This document shows positions 23,196 through 31,838 of a DNA stretch of 40,698 nt, one piece after another. How positions within the stretch are numbered: the stretch's first letter is position 1; each line of letters opens with the position of its first letter. Below the pieces are notes generated by a model. That model worked only from the letters and a program-made list of their open reading frames with translations. It searched no databases and had not been told where the DNA came from. The DNA comes from Microgenomates group bacterium RBG_16_45_19 (lineage in GTDB: Bacteria; Patescibacteriota; Microgenomatia; UBA1400; RBG-16-45-19), in the NCBI GenBank assembly GCA_001803415.1, contig MHDC01000028.1:37582-78279 (forward strand), in the 5' to 3' direction. The position numbers were made by a program, and so were the translations under genes.

Positions 23196-25366
23196 TTGAT
23201 GTATCGGTGATCGTGGTGGCTTATCGAGCTAAAGCGCAATTAAAACGGTGTTTGGCTTCCCTGCCGACAAGTACCAAATTGGAAACTATAGTTGTCGATA
23301 ACAGCCGGCAGAATCGCGGTTTTGCCAAAGGGGTTAATTGGGGGGCCAAGCTGGCTAAGGGTAAGTATTTATTTATCTTGAATCCGGATTGTCAGGTTAA
23401 GGCTGGGGCGATAAATGAATTGAGGGAGCGATTAGTACAAAACCCTGAAGTAGGCATAGCCGGACCGGAGTTATTAAACGAACATCAAGAAGCTTATTTA
23501 TCAGTTACCCGTCAGCCAACCAAAGCCTCTGCCTGGGTGGTTTATTCTTTGATAAACCGATGGTGGCCAATGAATCGGTATTCCCGGTCATATTGGTACC
23601 GGGACGTGAAGCTGACGCGAGAATGCCAGGTGGAAAGTTTATCGGGAGCAGCCTTGATGGTGAGGCGAGCAGAGTTTCTGGCTATGGGTGGTTTTGACGA
23701 ACGGTTCTTTCTTTATTGGGAGGATTATGATCTTTCAAGACGTTATCTAAAAGCTGGTAAGCAACTGTGGTTTGTCCCTCAGGCCAAGGTTATCCATCTG
23801 GGTCACGGGACGACCAATCTCAACGATGATCGCATCAAAGGCTATTTTTATCGCTCGCGATGGCAATTTTTTAGGAAACATGAGGGCTTGATTTATGCTC
23901 TCGGTTTGCAAACTTGGTTGCGACTTCAGGAAGAATGGAAAATAGTGGGCATTATGCTGCTGGCCGGGATATTGCGTTTTTGGCGCTTACCCGAACTGAT
24001 GCCTTTTATCGGGGATCAGGCTAGGGATTTTCTGGCTGCTAAGGTTGGCTGGGAACAAGGGCAATTACCGCTCATAGGCATGCCTAGTAGTGTTCCCCGG
24101 TTTGCCCAAGGACCGTTGTACGTCTGGTGGTTAATGTTCCTCATGAGTTTGGGCTTGAAAGATCCCCGCTGGGCAGGGTATGTGGCGGCGGTGACCGGCT
24201 GGGTAGTGGTTTATTTAAGCTACCGCTTGATCAGTCGCTGGTTAGGTCGAGAGGCCGGGTGGTTAACGGGGTTAATCCTGGCGACGTCGCCGTTGGCGGT
24301 GGCTCAAGCCCGCTTGGCCTTTATGACTAATCCCGTACCCTTGTTTTCACTTCTATATTTATGGGCTTTAAGGCGACCATATCGACAAATTAGAGACAGT
24401 CTGTTAGTCGGACTCAGTTTTGGGTTACTCTTCCAATGGGAATTAGCCACCGCCCCTTTGGCCTTATTATTGGTAGGTTACGGTTGGTATTGGCGACGAC
24501 GACTGAAACCTAGTTTAAAAAACTGGCTAAGTATGGCCGCCGGGGTGGCTTTGGGGTTAATCCCCCAACTGGTTTTTGATGTGACTCATCGAGGCCAGCA
24601 ATTAGGTTGGTTTGGCGTGTGGCTGGGGTATCGCCTGGTAGCTTTTTTAGGTTGGGGGGAGGAGCATCAGGTCTCGCTGGCCACGATCACCAGGTATGGC
24701 GACCGGATCGGTCTGTATTTAAGTCGCTTTATGGCTTGGGGTTACCCCGGAGTGGTGGCCGGTCTGGGTGTGATTGGCTTGGCGGCGGTCTGGCTGTTTA
24801 TCAGCCGGTGCCAGGATCGGGGTAACCGTCGATTGCTGATTATTGCTAGTTGGTTGCTGGTGCTAATGGCCGGTTTTTTAGTGCATGGCGCCCCGTCTGA
24901 AGCCTATTTTCCGGCTTTATTTGTGCCATTGGCAGCTTGGCTGGCATACGGAGCCACCCGCTTGACAGGTAGATGGCGCCAGGCGGCCATCGGTTGGGTT
25001 GTGGTCACGGCCGGTTTAAACGCTTATTTTTGTCTTAATCGGGAGATGATGATGACGACGCCGGCCAATACCGCCCGAGGTTTGGTCTTGCCCTATGGTC
25101 ACCCCTTAGCCAAGTTACGGTTGATGGCTGACCAAATTTTGACTTTTAGTCAAGGCGAGGCGATCGACCTGCAATGGATTGGGGAGGAAGCCAGCGTGCC
25201 TCATTTTAGTGATAACTTAAGCTACCTGGTCAGTTTAGGCGGTGGTCGCTTTGATTCGAAAGGCCAGCCGATTTGGCTAACTTACACTTTAGTGAATGAC
25301 CAGCCGAGAATGGCCACGACCACAGCCGTGGTCATTGACGGTCTTTATATACTCAAACCAGAATGA
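23192..25366 (+). CDS. Fusion of a GT2 glycosyltransferase with a GT-C (GT39/ArnT-like) membrane glycosyltransferase
   Basis: A 724-residue protein. Residues 1-240 are a GT-A family 2 domain: VSVIVVAYRAKAQLKRCL, NPDCQVKAG as the DxD-equivalent and ERFFLYWEDYDLSRR, as in rhamnosyltransferase-like enzymes. From about 255 the chain has around ten hydrophobic helices. The first loop contains FIGDQARDFLAAKVGW, similar to the catalytic Asp-rich loop of lipid-phosphate-sugar-dependent GT-C enzymes, and ARLAFMTNPVPLFSLLYLWA is typical of GT39. A short soluble C-terminus follows (about 640-724). Starts: ATG 23192 overlaps the previous stop, and the longer frame from 23141 lies in the preceding gene. 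Joining of a cytoplasmic and an exported-side glycosyltransferase in one chain is uncommon. Confidence 0.85.
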   Translation: MIDVSVIVVAYRAKAQLKRCLASLPTSTKLETIVVDNSRQNRGFAKGVNWGAKLAKGKYLFILNPDCQVKAGAINELRERLVQNPEVGIAGPELLNEHQEAYLSVTRQPTKASAWVVYSLINRWWPMNRYSRSYWYRDVKLTRECQVESLSGAALMVRRAEFLAMGGFDERFFLYWEDYDLSRRYLKAGKQLWFVPQAKVIHLGHGTTNLNDDRIKGYFYRSRWQFFRKHEGLIYALGLQTWLRLQEEWKIVGIMLLAGILRFWRLPELMPFIGDQARDFLAAKVGWEQGQLPLIGMPSSVPRFAQGPLYVWWLMFLMSLGLKDPRWAGYVAAVTGWVVVYLSYRLISRWLGREAGWLTGLILATSPLAVAQARLAFMTNPVPLFSLLYLWALRRPYRQIRDSLLVGLSFGLLFQWELATAPLALLLVGYGWYWRRRLKPSLKNWLSMAAGVALGLIPQLVFDVTHRGQQLGWFGVWLGYRLVAFLGWGEEHQVSLATITRYGDRIGLYLSRFMAWGYPGVVAGLGVIGLAAVWLFISRCQDRGNRRLLIIASWLLVLMAGFLVHGAPSEAYFPALFVPLAAWLAYGATRLTGRWRQAAIGWVVVTAGLNAYFCLNREMMMTTPANTARGLVLPYGHPLAKLRLMADQILTFSQGEAIDLQWIGEEASVPHFSDNLSYLVSLGGGRFDSKGQPIWLTYTLVNDQPRMATTTAVVIDGLYILKPE

Positions 25367-27282
25367 AAAGCCCTCTAAGTGTCGGCATCCTTTTAAAACG
25401 GAGACAACCATTAAGCCCGGAATTGATAAAACAGGTGGCCTTTGCTGCTGAGATTCTAGTGGTCCGGGATGGCCCGCGGTTAGCCAGTGATCAAAACCGG
25501 GGTAAAGTCAAGTTCTTTGGGAGACTACTTCAGGCTGATTTTAGCCGGCAGCGAAATTTCTTAATCCGCCAAGCGCAGCAACCATGGCTGTTGTTTGTGG
25601 ATGGTGACGAAAGGGTTAGTTCGGAGTTATCTCAAGAAGTCCAACAAGTGTTAAAGCAACCGCAGGATGATGGTTATTGCTTACCCCGACAGGATTATTT
25701 TTTAGGGCGATGGTTAAAACATGGCGAACCAGGTCGAGTTAAATTGATCCGTTTAGGTCGAAAAGGCACCGGTTGGTGGCGGAGACCAGTCCATGAAGTT
25801 TGGCAAATTAAGCGAGTGGGTGAATTAAGGTCACCCCTCAAGCATTATGCCCACCAAGACCTGACTGATTTTAAAGCTAAAGTCAGGCATTATGCCAAAA
25901 TGGAAGCTGACTACCGCCTAAAATTAGGTGAAGGATGGAGTTTAGTGGAGACATTGGTTTATCCAATCGGTAAATGGGGTGTAAATTACTTAGTCAAAGG
26001 TGGTTGGCGGGACGGCCGAGCTGGCTGGTGGTATGCCCTGATGATGGCTTACCATTCGGCTTTAGTCAGAAAAAATTGGTACCTCTTGCAATATCAACCA
26101 GCCAAGCCGGATACTAGGGTGAGACGAGTTTGGCGCTGGGGCTTTTATGGACTTTTGGGTTTGGCCGCTTTGGGGCAATTGTGCCGGTGGCAAGTGACCC
26201 CAACCATGGCCGTCTTAGGCTTTGAGATGGGACTGGTGACCTTAGTGGCTTTAGGTTTAGTCATCGATTATAAGTTTGGGCATGTCGGTTGGCCGAGATC
26301 AGTAAGGTGGATGGGATTATTCATGGCACTACTGGGCTTAGCACTGGTAGTCAATTGGCCTGGCTTAGGCTGGTACCAAGGCTTTTTAGCCAGTTTGTAT
26401 TGGTGGCGCTTGGGTCTCTATGTTTTGGGAGCGATCGTCAGCTGGCAAATGTACCGACTCGGGGTGATCAGGCTGGAAGCAACCCGGTTATTGGTGTATT
26501 TGGGGATGCTGATCGCCGTCATGGGTTGGCTTCAATACCTGATTTGGCCTGACTTACGGTTTTTAGTGGCCTCTGGTTGGGATGACCATTTTTGGCGCTT
26601 GAGCAGTACCCTATTAGATCCCGGTTTTACCGGTTTAATTTTGTCATTCTTGTTATTAACGATCGAATGGCGTCAGGGTAAGTGGTGGCGCTTAAGTTGG
26701 TTGATAGCCCTGTCAGCCCTGCTCTTAACCTACGCCCGGAGTGCTTACGGCGCCTATGGGGTGGGTGAATTAGTTTTAGCCGGTTATAAGCGTCAATATA
26801 AATTGGCTCTAGGGCGAATTATATTATTAGGAATGTGTCTATTCTGGCTACCTCGTCCGGCCGGTGAGGGAGTGAGGCTGGAGCGAACTCAAAGTATTGA
26901 AAATCGAGCCGTCAGTATTATCACGGCTTGGGATTTGTTTAAAGCTCAACCACTATTCGGGATCGGCTTTAATGCTTACCGCCAATATACCCAATTACCA
27001 GCGGCTCAATGGGATAAGCCGGTGCACCCGTCCGGACCGGATAACAGTTATCTCTTGATCTTGGCCACGGCCGGCTTGGCTGGTGGCCTGGGGATGATGA
27101 TTTTGGGTTATGGTTGGTGGCGGTCGTATAAAGGAGGCGGTTTAGTAATGGCCACTACAGCGGCGGTCGGCGTCCACGCTTTGTTTAATAACAGTCTATT
27201 CTATCCCCTGGTGTTACTGTGGGTGGGTTTACTCTTGGCTGGCAGAGGTCAGGTAGATTCTAGGGGGAATAGAAAACGGTAA
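25363..27282 (+). CDS. Fusion of a WaaE-like GT2 glycosyltransferase with an O-antigen ligase/polymerase-like domain
   Basis: A 639-residue protein. Residues 1-240 are a GT2 domain of the WaaE/KdtX type (RQRNFLIRQAQQPWLLFVDG, DGDERVS with the catalytic Asp residues, RPVHEVW). From about 250 a polytopic domain has about ten helices and the WaaL/Wzy_C marks: LLLTYARSAYGAYG, PLFGIGFNAYRQY, and PSGPDNSYLLILATAGLAGG before HALFNNSLFYP. The ligase family moves undecaprenyl-linked glycans to their acceptor outside the membrane. The ATG overlaps the previous stop. Its last 23 bases overlap the convergent Ig-like gene. Confidence 0.85.
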   Translation: MKSPLSVGILLKRRQPLSPELIKQVAFAAEILVVRDGPRLASDQNRGKVKFFGRLLQADFSRQRNFLIRQAQQPWLLFVDGDERVSSELSQEVQQVLKQPQDDGYCLPRQDYFLGRWLKHGEPGRVKLIRLGRKGTGWWRRPVHEVWQIKRVGELRSPLKHYAHQDLTDFKAKVRHYAKMEADYRLKLGEGWSLVETLVYPIGKWGVNYLVKGGWRDGRAGWWYALMMAYHSALVRKNWYLLQYQPAKPDTRVRRVWRWGFYGLLGLAALGQLCRWQVTPTMAVLGFEMGLVTLVALGLVIDYKFGHVGWPRSVRWMGLFMALLGLALVVNWPGLGWYQGFLASLYWWRLGLYVLGAIVSWQMYRLGVIRLEATRLLVYLGMLIAVMGWLQYLIWPDLRFLVASGWDDHFWRLSSTLLDPGFTGLILSFLLLTIEWRQGKWWRLSWLIALSALLLTYARSAYGAYGVGELVLAGYKRQYKLALGRIILLGMCLFWLPRPAGEGVRLERTQSIENRAVSIITAWDLFKAQPLFGIGFNAYRQYTQLPAAQWDKPVHPSGPDNSYLLILATAGLAGGLGMMILGYGWWRSYKGGGLVMATTAAVGVHALFNNSLFYPLVLLWVGLLLAGRGQVDSRGNRKR

Positions 27283-28000
27283 GCGTTTTTTGGGTTTGAT
27301 TGCCGGCGGGATCGGTAGCGGTAAAGGCTAATTGGTTAGGGCCGTCGTTAAGCTGGTACTGACTGGCAAAAGTGCCGTCGCTCAAAACCACAATGACTTG
27401 GCCGTTGACCGCTAAACTAGTTTCCGGTTCAGTGGTGCCGTTAAGCGGGATTAAGCGTTCTTGGTTACCGGCGTAATGGGTTTGATCCAGGGGAGAGAGC
27501 AAATTGAGACTGGGAGCTTGAATATCTTTAATGACGGTCAAGGAAGCGGAGCGGGCGCTGCTGTTATTGGCCGTGTCGGTGGCCAAAGCCGAGAAGGTGT
27601 TGAGACCGTCGCTGAGGTTAACGCTAATGAAGGCAAAATCACCGGCCGGATCGGCTGGAGTAGAGGCCAAGTGGCTGCCATTGTGATAGAGAGCGACTTG
27701 GCTGTCAGGTTCGGCGAAGCCCCTGATGGTGATCGAGGCTGAGGTGGTAGCTTCGTACGGTAAAATCAACTGAGGGGCTGAAGGGGGGATGGTGTCTTGA
27801 TTGAGTTGGCTGGGTCGGGGGGTACGCCAGTGAGTTAAAAGCAGGGACAGACGAGCTAAGAGGTTGATGCCCAGGAGGCCGAAAAGACCCATGAAAATGA
27901 CTAAAGCGATGGTAAAAATGAGGGTAGTTCTAATCGCCCGGCGCTTTTCGGACCGATACAAACGGGAATGGTTAGGGCGGCGGACGTAATCGCGAGGCAT
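27260..28000 (-). CDS. Membrane-anchored protein with two Ig-like domains
   Basis: A 246-residue protein with a basic cytoplasmic start (RPNHSRLYRSEKRRAIR), one transmembrane helix (about 26-50) and two extracytoplasmic Ig-like repeats of about 80 residues. Each ends in the pattern DGLNTFSALATDTANNSS / DGPNQLAFTATDPAGNQT, typical of bacterial Ig/Big or glucodextranase-like domains, which usually bind glycans or space other domains from the membrane. No catalytic motif is seen. It is convergent with and overlaps the preceding fusion gene. TATAGT at 28014-28019 is a possible -10 box 13 nt before the ATG. Confidence 0.75.
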   Translation of the reverse strand: MPRDYVRRPNHSRLYRSEKRRAIRTTLIFTIALVIFMGLFGLLGINLLARLSLLLTHWRTPRPSQLNQDTIPPSAPQLILPYEATTSASITIRGFAEPDSQVALYHNGSHLASTPADPAGDFAFISVNLSDGLNTFSALATDTANNSSARSASLTVIKDIQAPSLNLLSPLDQTHYAGNQERLIPLNGTTEPETSLAVNGQVIVVLSDGTFASQYQLNDGPNQLAFTATDPAGNQTQKTLTVFYSP

Positions 28001-28030
28001 ATGGCTTTAGTTTACTATAGTGATAATTTG

Positions 28031-28102
28031 AGCCGAAGATGGGAATTGAACCCATAACCGACGGTTTACGATACCGTTGCTCTACCGTTGAGCTACTTCG
28101 GC
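28031..28102 (-). tRNA. tRNA-Thr (anticodon CGT)
   Basis: Minus strand: acceptor GCCGAAG/CTTCGGC, D-arm GCTCAACGGTAGAGC, anticodon stem ACGGT/ACCGT with loop ATCGTAA giving CGU, T-arm ATGGG-TTCAATT-CCCAT. Discriminator U, followed by C; CCA is not encoded. Confidence 0.96.
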
Positions 28103-28120
28103 ATGAGGTTAAGCAGCCTT

Positions 28121-28126
28121 ATTATA
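28121..28126 (-). promoter_or_regulatory. -10 box of tRNA-Thr
   Basis: A perfect TATAAT on the minus strand ends 18 nt before the tRNA 5' end. No clear -35 hexamer was found. Confidence 0.45.
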
Positions 28127-28176
28127 CAGAGTTTGATTTGGGGAACTCACGGCTTTTGCTTTGGTGGAATTTCGGT

Positions 28177-28182
28177 TATAGT
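28177..28182 (+). promoter_or_regulatory. -10 box of the GT2 gene at 28216
   Basis: TATAGT, predicted start near 28189, giving a normal leader of about 27 nt that contains the AAGGGAG Shine-Dalgarno (28207-28213). This is one of the few genes here with a conventional leader. Confidence 0.45.
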
Positions 28183-28215
28183 GAAATGAGCTGATTTATC
28201 ATGATAAAGGGAGAT

Positions 28216-29088
28216 ATGAAACGGCTTAAAGTGACGGTCGGGATATTGGCTCATAATGAAGAAACCAATATCAACCAGGCGTTAGCTTCGGTGGTCAAAG
28301 CCAAGTTAGTTGAAATTGAGGTTGAAAAAATTGTGATAGTTTCTTCGGGCAGTTTTGACGCGACCAACAAACTGGTACGGCGGTGGGGACGACGGGATAA
28401 ACGGATTAAGTTGTTGATGCAGAGCCGTAGGGAAGGTAAAGCAGCGGCGATAAATTTTTTTATCAGACAGGCCAGAAGTCCAATCTTGGTGACGATGAGC
28501 GCGGACATAAAATTAGCCCCAATGGCTTTGGAGGAGTTGTGTCTGCCGTTTTGGGACATCGGCGTAGGGATGGTGGGAGCCCATCCGGTGCCGGTGGATC
28601 GTCCCGGTGGCCAATTAAATCGAGAAATCGCACTACTCTGGCAATTACATCATGAAATTTCCCTGATCAAACCTAAATGTGGGGAGATGGTGGCGTTTCG
28701 GAATATCATTCGGAATATGCCGGAGGATTCGGCCGTTGATGAAGCGACTTTAGAAGTGTTACTAACGCTGTTAGGCTACAACGTGGTTTATGCTCCCAGA
28801 GCCATCGTTTATAACCGAGGGGTCAAGACGTATTGGGAGTTTATGAAACAAAGACGACGAGTCCAAACGGGGCATGAGTGGGTAAGAGACCGGTATCACT
28901 ATCGGGTGGCGACGGTGATGCCGGGGCTGCTGTTAAAAGTTGTCTTAAACCATTTAGGTCACCGACCACAAGACACGCTAGTAATGGTGAAATTGTTGAG
29001 TTGGGAACTGGTGGCTCGGGCTTTAGGCTTTATTGATTATTATGTGTGGCAAAAGAATCCCTACACTTGGCCGATGGTAGCCCGTTAG
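28216..29088 (+). CDS. Glycosyltransferase family 2
   Basis: A 290-residue GT-A enzyme: VTVGILAHNEETNINQALAS (about 5-24) is the donor-binding start and EGKAAAINFFI the following family block. The DxD region is reduced to MSADIKLAP, and the usual Asp pair of the nucleotide site (vvDDgStDgT) reads VSSGSFDAT, so the metal site is variant. Later blocks VDEATLEVLLTLLG and YWEFMKQRRRVQTGHEW match the family's acidic-base and acceptor regions. AAGGGAG lies 2 nt before ATG 28216, whereas ATG 28201 has none; hence the start. It is monocistronic. Confidence 0.85.
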   Translation: MKRLKVTVGILAHNEETNINQALASVVKAKLVEIEVEKIVIVSSGSFDATNKLVRRWGRRDKRIKLLMQSRREGKAAAINFFIRQARSPILVTMSADIKLAPMALEELCLPFWDIGVGMVGAHPVPVDRPGGQLNREIALLWQLHHEISLIKPKCGEMVAFRNIIRNMPEDSAVDEATLEVLLTLLGYNVVYAPRAIVYNRGVKTYWEFMKQRRRVQTGHEWVRDRYHYRVATVMPGLLLKVVLNHLGHRPQDTLVMVKLLSWELVARALGFIDYYVWQKNPYTWPMVAR

Positions 29089-29092
29089 TCGG

Positions 29093-29812
29093 TTAACGTC
29101 GACCGACAATCAGGAAAAAAGCCGGAGTCAGCCGAGAGGAATAAGTGGCGAGTGGGGTGACGCCGGTGCCGCGGAAAGGGAGCTTAAGGACCGTGTCGGC
29201 CAACCAGTGCCAGCGCCCCGCCGGTATGCGGTGGATCAAGGGGAGAATCCGGTTTAAGTAAGCTTTAGGAAAAGGTTTTTGACCATAAAAGGTCACCTGA
29301 CTAAAGGTTTTTAACAACTGGCTTAAGTCGGTTTGGGTCAGCTCATGCTGATGGTAAGGGTTAGACCGGCCGGTAACTAAGGGATTAATCGTCGATAAGA
29401 TAAATAAACCGCGCGGTTTAAGACAACGTCGGACGGATTTGATAAAGGCCGACTGATCATGGAGATGTTCAATGGTCTCCAGAGAGACCAGTAAATCAAC
29501 CGAAGCTGGGGGTAGAGGCAGATGAGTGACATCAGCCACCTTAAAAGTCAGATTGGGCAGGAGGGGGGATTGTTTTTGGGCGTAATGGATGATGGCCGGA
29601 TCGAGATCGAAGCCTATAACGGTCTTGGCTTTGGCAGCTAAGAGGGCGCTGCCGTAACCGGAACCGCAGGCGGCGTCAACCACTAAACCACCCCGGACCA
29701 AGTTGGCGGCAAAATGATAACGGGCCAGGTGGTCGCGGATTAACTGAGTTTGGTACCAGGGTGTTTGGGCGGGCACCAAGCGTTCGGTCTGGTAGATCAA
29801 GGGATCAGGCAT
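29093..29812 (-). CDS. SAM-dependent methyltransferase (class I)
   Basis: A 239-residue Rossmann-fold methyltransferase. Motif I is VVDAACGSGYGS (about 43-54), the acidic residue of motif II is in VIGFDLDPA, and VDLLVSLETIEHLHD fits motif IV of UbiG/UbiE-like enzymes. It follows the GT4 gene with an 8-nt overlap, so it probably methylates a sugar or lipid intermediate of that glycan. The longer frame from 30025 is inside the GT4 gene. It ends 4 nt from the convergent GT2 stop. Confidence 0.88.
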   Translation of the reverse strand: MPDPLIYQTERLVPAQTPWYQTQLIRDHLARYHFAANLVRGGLVVDAACGSGYGSALLAAKAKTVIGFDLDPAIIHYAQKQSPLLPNLTFKVADVTHLPLPPASVDLLVSLETIEHLHDQSAFIKSVRRCLKPRGLFILSTINPLVTGRSNPYHQHELTQTDLSQLLKTFSQVTFYGQKPFPKAYLNRILPLIHRIPAGRWHWLADTVLKLPFRGTGVTPLATYSSRLTPAFFLIVGRR

Positions 29813-30947
29813 AGACGACCTTATAGATGGCTTGAAGCTTTTTGACTTGACCAGCAAAAGTGTAATCTTGGGCATGGATTTTAGCTGCCTCGGAGAAACG
29901 GAGGTAAAGCTGAGGGTCGGTGAGTAATTGACGGCAATGAGCGAAGAGTCGGTCCAGGTTATAGACGGGAACCAGAAAACCGGTTTGACCGGAAATAACT
30001 GTTTCGGGCATGGACTTAGAGCCAAAGGCTACGCTGGGTATACCTAGGGCGGCGGCTTCAATCAAAGCCATTTCCAAGGCCGGTGAGACTAGGGTGGTGT
30101 TGATTAAGAGATAGGTTTGGCTGAGGAAAGTCCAGCGATCGACATAACCGACAAAGGTAACTAAATCGGTAAGTTGATGAACCTGACAATATTGAATCAG
30201 TTGGGGATAGAGGGGGCCGATACCGGCCAAGCGAAAGTGGCAACGGTGTGCCCGAAACCAGGTTTGGTGCAGACTGATCAGCTGTAAAAACAGATCCGGA
30301 CCCTTATCGGGGTGAAGTCGACCTAAGAAATCCAAATTTCGGCGAGAGGAAACCAAGGGAGTAATGGGGGGTGGTTTGATACCCGGGTGGTAATATGCCA
30401 CGCGAAGGTGGGGATGGCGGTGTTTAAGCCAGGAAGCCAGGGTAGCGGAATTGGCGGCCACCAGAGCCGAACGGCTAAAGACAAACAAACTGAAAGTGTG
30501 GAAAACAAGGGTCAGCCAGCCACCGATGATTGGACCATAACGGAAATTTAAAAGGGCGGGATAGTTGACCCGATATTCGGTGATGAAGGGGAGGCGGTAG
30601 CGTCGGGTGAGGAGGAGGGCGGCCAAACCACTGAGATGAGGAGATTCAGCCTGAATTAAGTCGAAATGGTAGCGCCGGCAAAGACGCCGTCCGAAAAAAA
30701 GCAGACCAAGCCAGGTGAGGTAGTAGAAAATGGCACCAACCGGCCAGGAAAAACGGTGCTGGTGAAGTTTAAAGGGGATTTGAAGTTGAGTCGGGAGTGA
30801 AGTTGAACCGGAGATGAGGGCGGCTGGGCTGAGAGCATGGATGGCGGTAACTTGGGGTAAAGCGGCCATGACCAAGAGTTCTTCGGGAAGGGCGGGATGA
30901 GTGGTAAAGTCAGGGAGCGGGGTTTCGAACAAAAAGAGCACCTTCAT
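29805..30947 (-). CDS. Glycosyltransferase family 4
   Basis: A 380-residue GT-B enzyme. The donor half contains LDFLGRLHPDKGPDLFLQLI (about 226-245) and ALEMALIEAAALGIPSVAFG (the retaining E-x7-E motif), then PETVISGQTGFLVP. The N-terminal half has PEELLVMAALPQV and a hydrophobic patch (about 90-110) that may touch the membrane. Co-transcribed with the following methyltransferase; divergent from the GT2 gene at 30966. Confidence 0.9.
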   Translation of the reverse strand: MKVLFLFETPLPDFTTHPALPEELLVMAALPQVTAIHALSPAALISGSTSLPTQLQIPFKLHQHRFSWPVGAIFYYLTWLGLLFFGRRLCRRYHFDLIQAESPHLSGLAALLLTRRYRLPFITEYRVNYPALLNFRYGPIIGGWLTLVFHTFSLFVFSRSALVAANSATLASWLKHRHPHLRVAYYHPGIKPPPITPLVSSRRNLDFLGRLHPDKGPDLFLQLISLHQTWFRAHRCHFRLAGIGPLYPQLIQYCQVHQLTDLVTFVGYVDRWTFLSQTYLLINTTLVSPALEMALIEAAALGIPSVAFGSKSMPETVISGQTGFLVPVYNLDRLFAHCRQLLTDPQLYLRFSEAAKIHAQDYTFAGQVKKLQAIYKVVYA

Positions 30948-30953
30948 GTCATA

Positions 30954-30959
30954 ATCATA
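30954..30959 (-). promoter_or_regulatory. Candidate -10 box of the GT4 gene (divergent region)
   Basis: TATGAT on the minus strand ends 6 nt before the GT4 ATG at 30947; TTGGTT (30976-30981) is a weak -35 at 16 bp. The whole divergent gap is 18 bp, so both promoters must overlap; CATAAT at 30950-30955 may serve the plus-strand gene at 30966. Confidence 0.4.
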
Positions 30960-30965
30960 CTATCT

Positions 30966-31838
30966 ATGAGTCTAAAACCAAGGTTAAAGTCGGTTAAAGT
31001 GGCAGTCTTATTGATTAATTTTCATCAAGAAGCCATGACCCGGCAATGCCTGACCACGTTGGTTAAGCAAAGTCGGCCGGCGGACAAAATCTTAGTCTTA
31101 GACAATGAGGCCACCAAGGATTTAGACTTAAGTTTTTTTCCTGAGGTGGTTTATTACCGTCAGCGGCAAAATTTAGGCTTTGCCCGGGGGATGAATTGGC
31201 TGATGGCCAAAGCAAAAGAATTTAACTGTCAGTATGCGGTGATGCTGAATAACGATACCGAGGCCAAAATGGATTTTTTAGAGAAGATACTTAAGACAGC
31301 CAGGCATCAAGGAGCCAACGATGCTTTAAGCTGTGTGATAACGCAAAAACCGGATCCGACTCGGATTTGGTTTGCCGGTGGTCAATTAATTTGGCCTTGG
31401 TTGACGCGGCACCAGGGATTAAACCAGAAACTGGAACAGTGGCAGCGACCGCCGATTTATCAGGTGGATTGGTTGAGCGGTTGTGCTTTGGGAGTCTTTT
31501 TAGATACCTGGGGAAAGGTGGGCGGTTTTGATGAGGGCTTCTTTACTTACCTAGAAGATGTGGATTGGTGTTTGAGGCTTAAGCAACATGGTGGTCGCTT
31601 ACTGGTGATTAATCAACCGCTCCTGACCCATGAGGTGTCGGCCGATTGCTTAACGAAAATGGAATGGCAAGCGCGAAACTCGGTCAGATTGATTAAAAAA
31701 TATCAGAGGCGCGGGGTCCAATTTATCGTTTGGCTCAATGCTTTGGGTCAAGTAGCCATTTATTTAGGGCAAGGTCGGTTGAACCTGACAACAACCGCAC
31801 ATTTTCTGAGTATAATCAAGGAGAGTCTGAAGCGATGA
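30966..31838 (+). CDS. Glycosyltransferase family 2 (rhamnosyltransferase-like)
   Basis: A 290-residue GT-A enzyme: KVAVLLINFHQEAMTRQCL at the start, NLGFARGMNWLM as the conserved NxGxAxGxN block, NNDTEA as the DxD-like site and GGFDEGFFTYLEDVDWCLRL as the catalytic-base region. This is the WbbL/RfbF-like pattern. The frame continues upstream to 30897 inside the divergent gene, so ATG 30966 is taken. The stop overlaps the next ATG. Confidence 0.88.
   Translation: MSLKPRLKSVKVAVLLINFHQEAMTRQCLTTLVKQSRPADKILVLDNEATKDLDLSFFPEVVYYRQRQNLGFARGMNWLMAKAKEFNCQYAVMLNNDTEAKMDFLEKILKTARHQGANDALSCVITQKPDPTRIWFAGGQLIWPWLTRHQGLNQKLEQWQRPPIYQVDWLSGCALGVFLDTWGKVGGFDEGFFTYLEDVDWCLRLKQHGGRLLVINQPLLTHEVSADCLTKMEWQARNSVRLIKKYQRRGVQFIVWLNALGQVAIYLGQGRLNLTTTAHFLSIIKESLKR

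Noticed and set aside
29813-30025. Upstream extension of the methyltransferase frame
   Set aside because: It runs through the GT4 coding sequence in another frame; the SAM fold begins after 29812.
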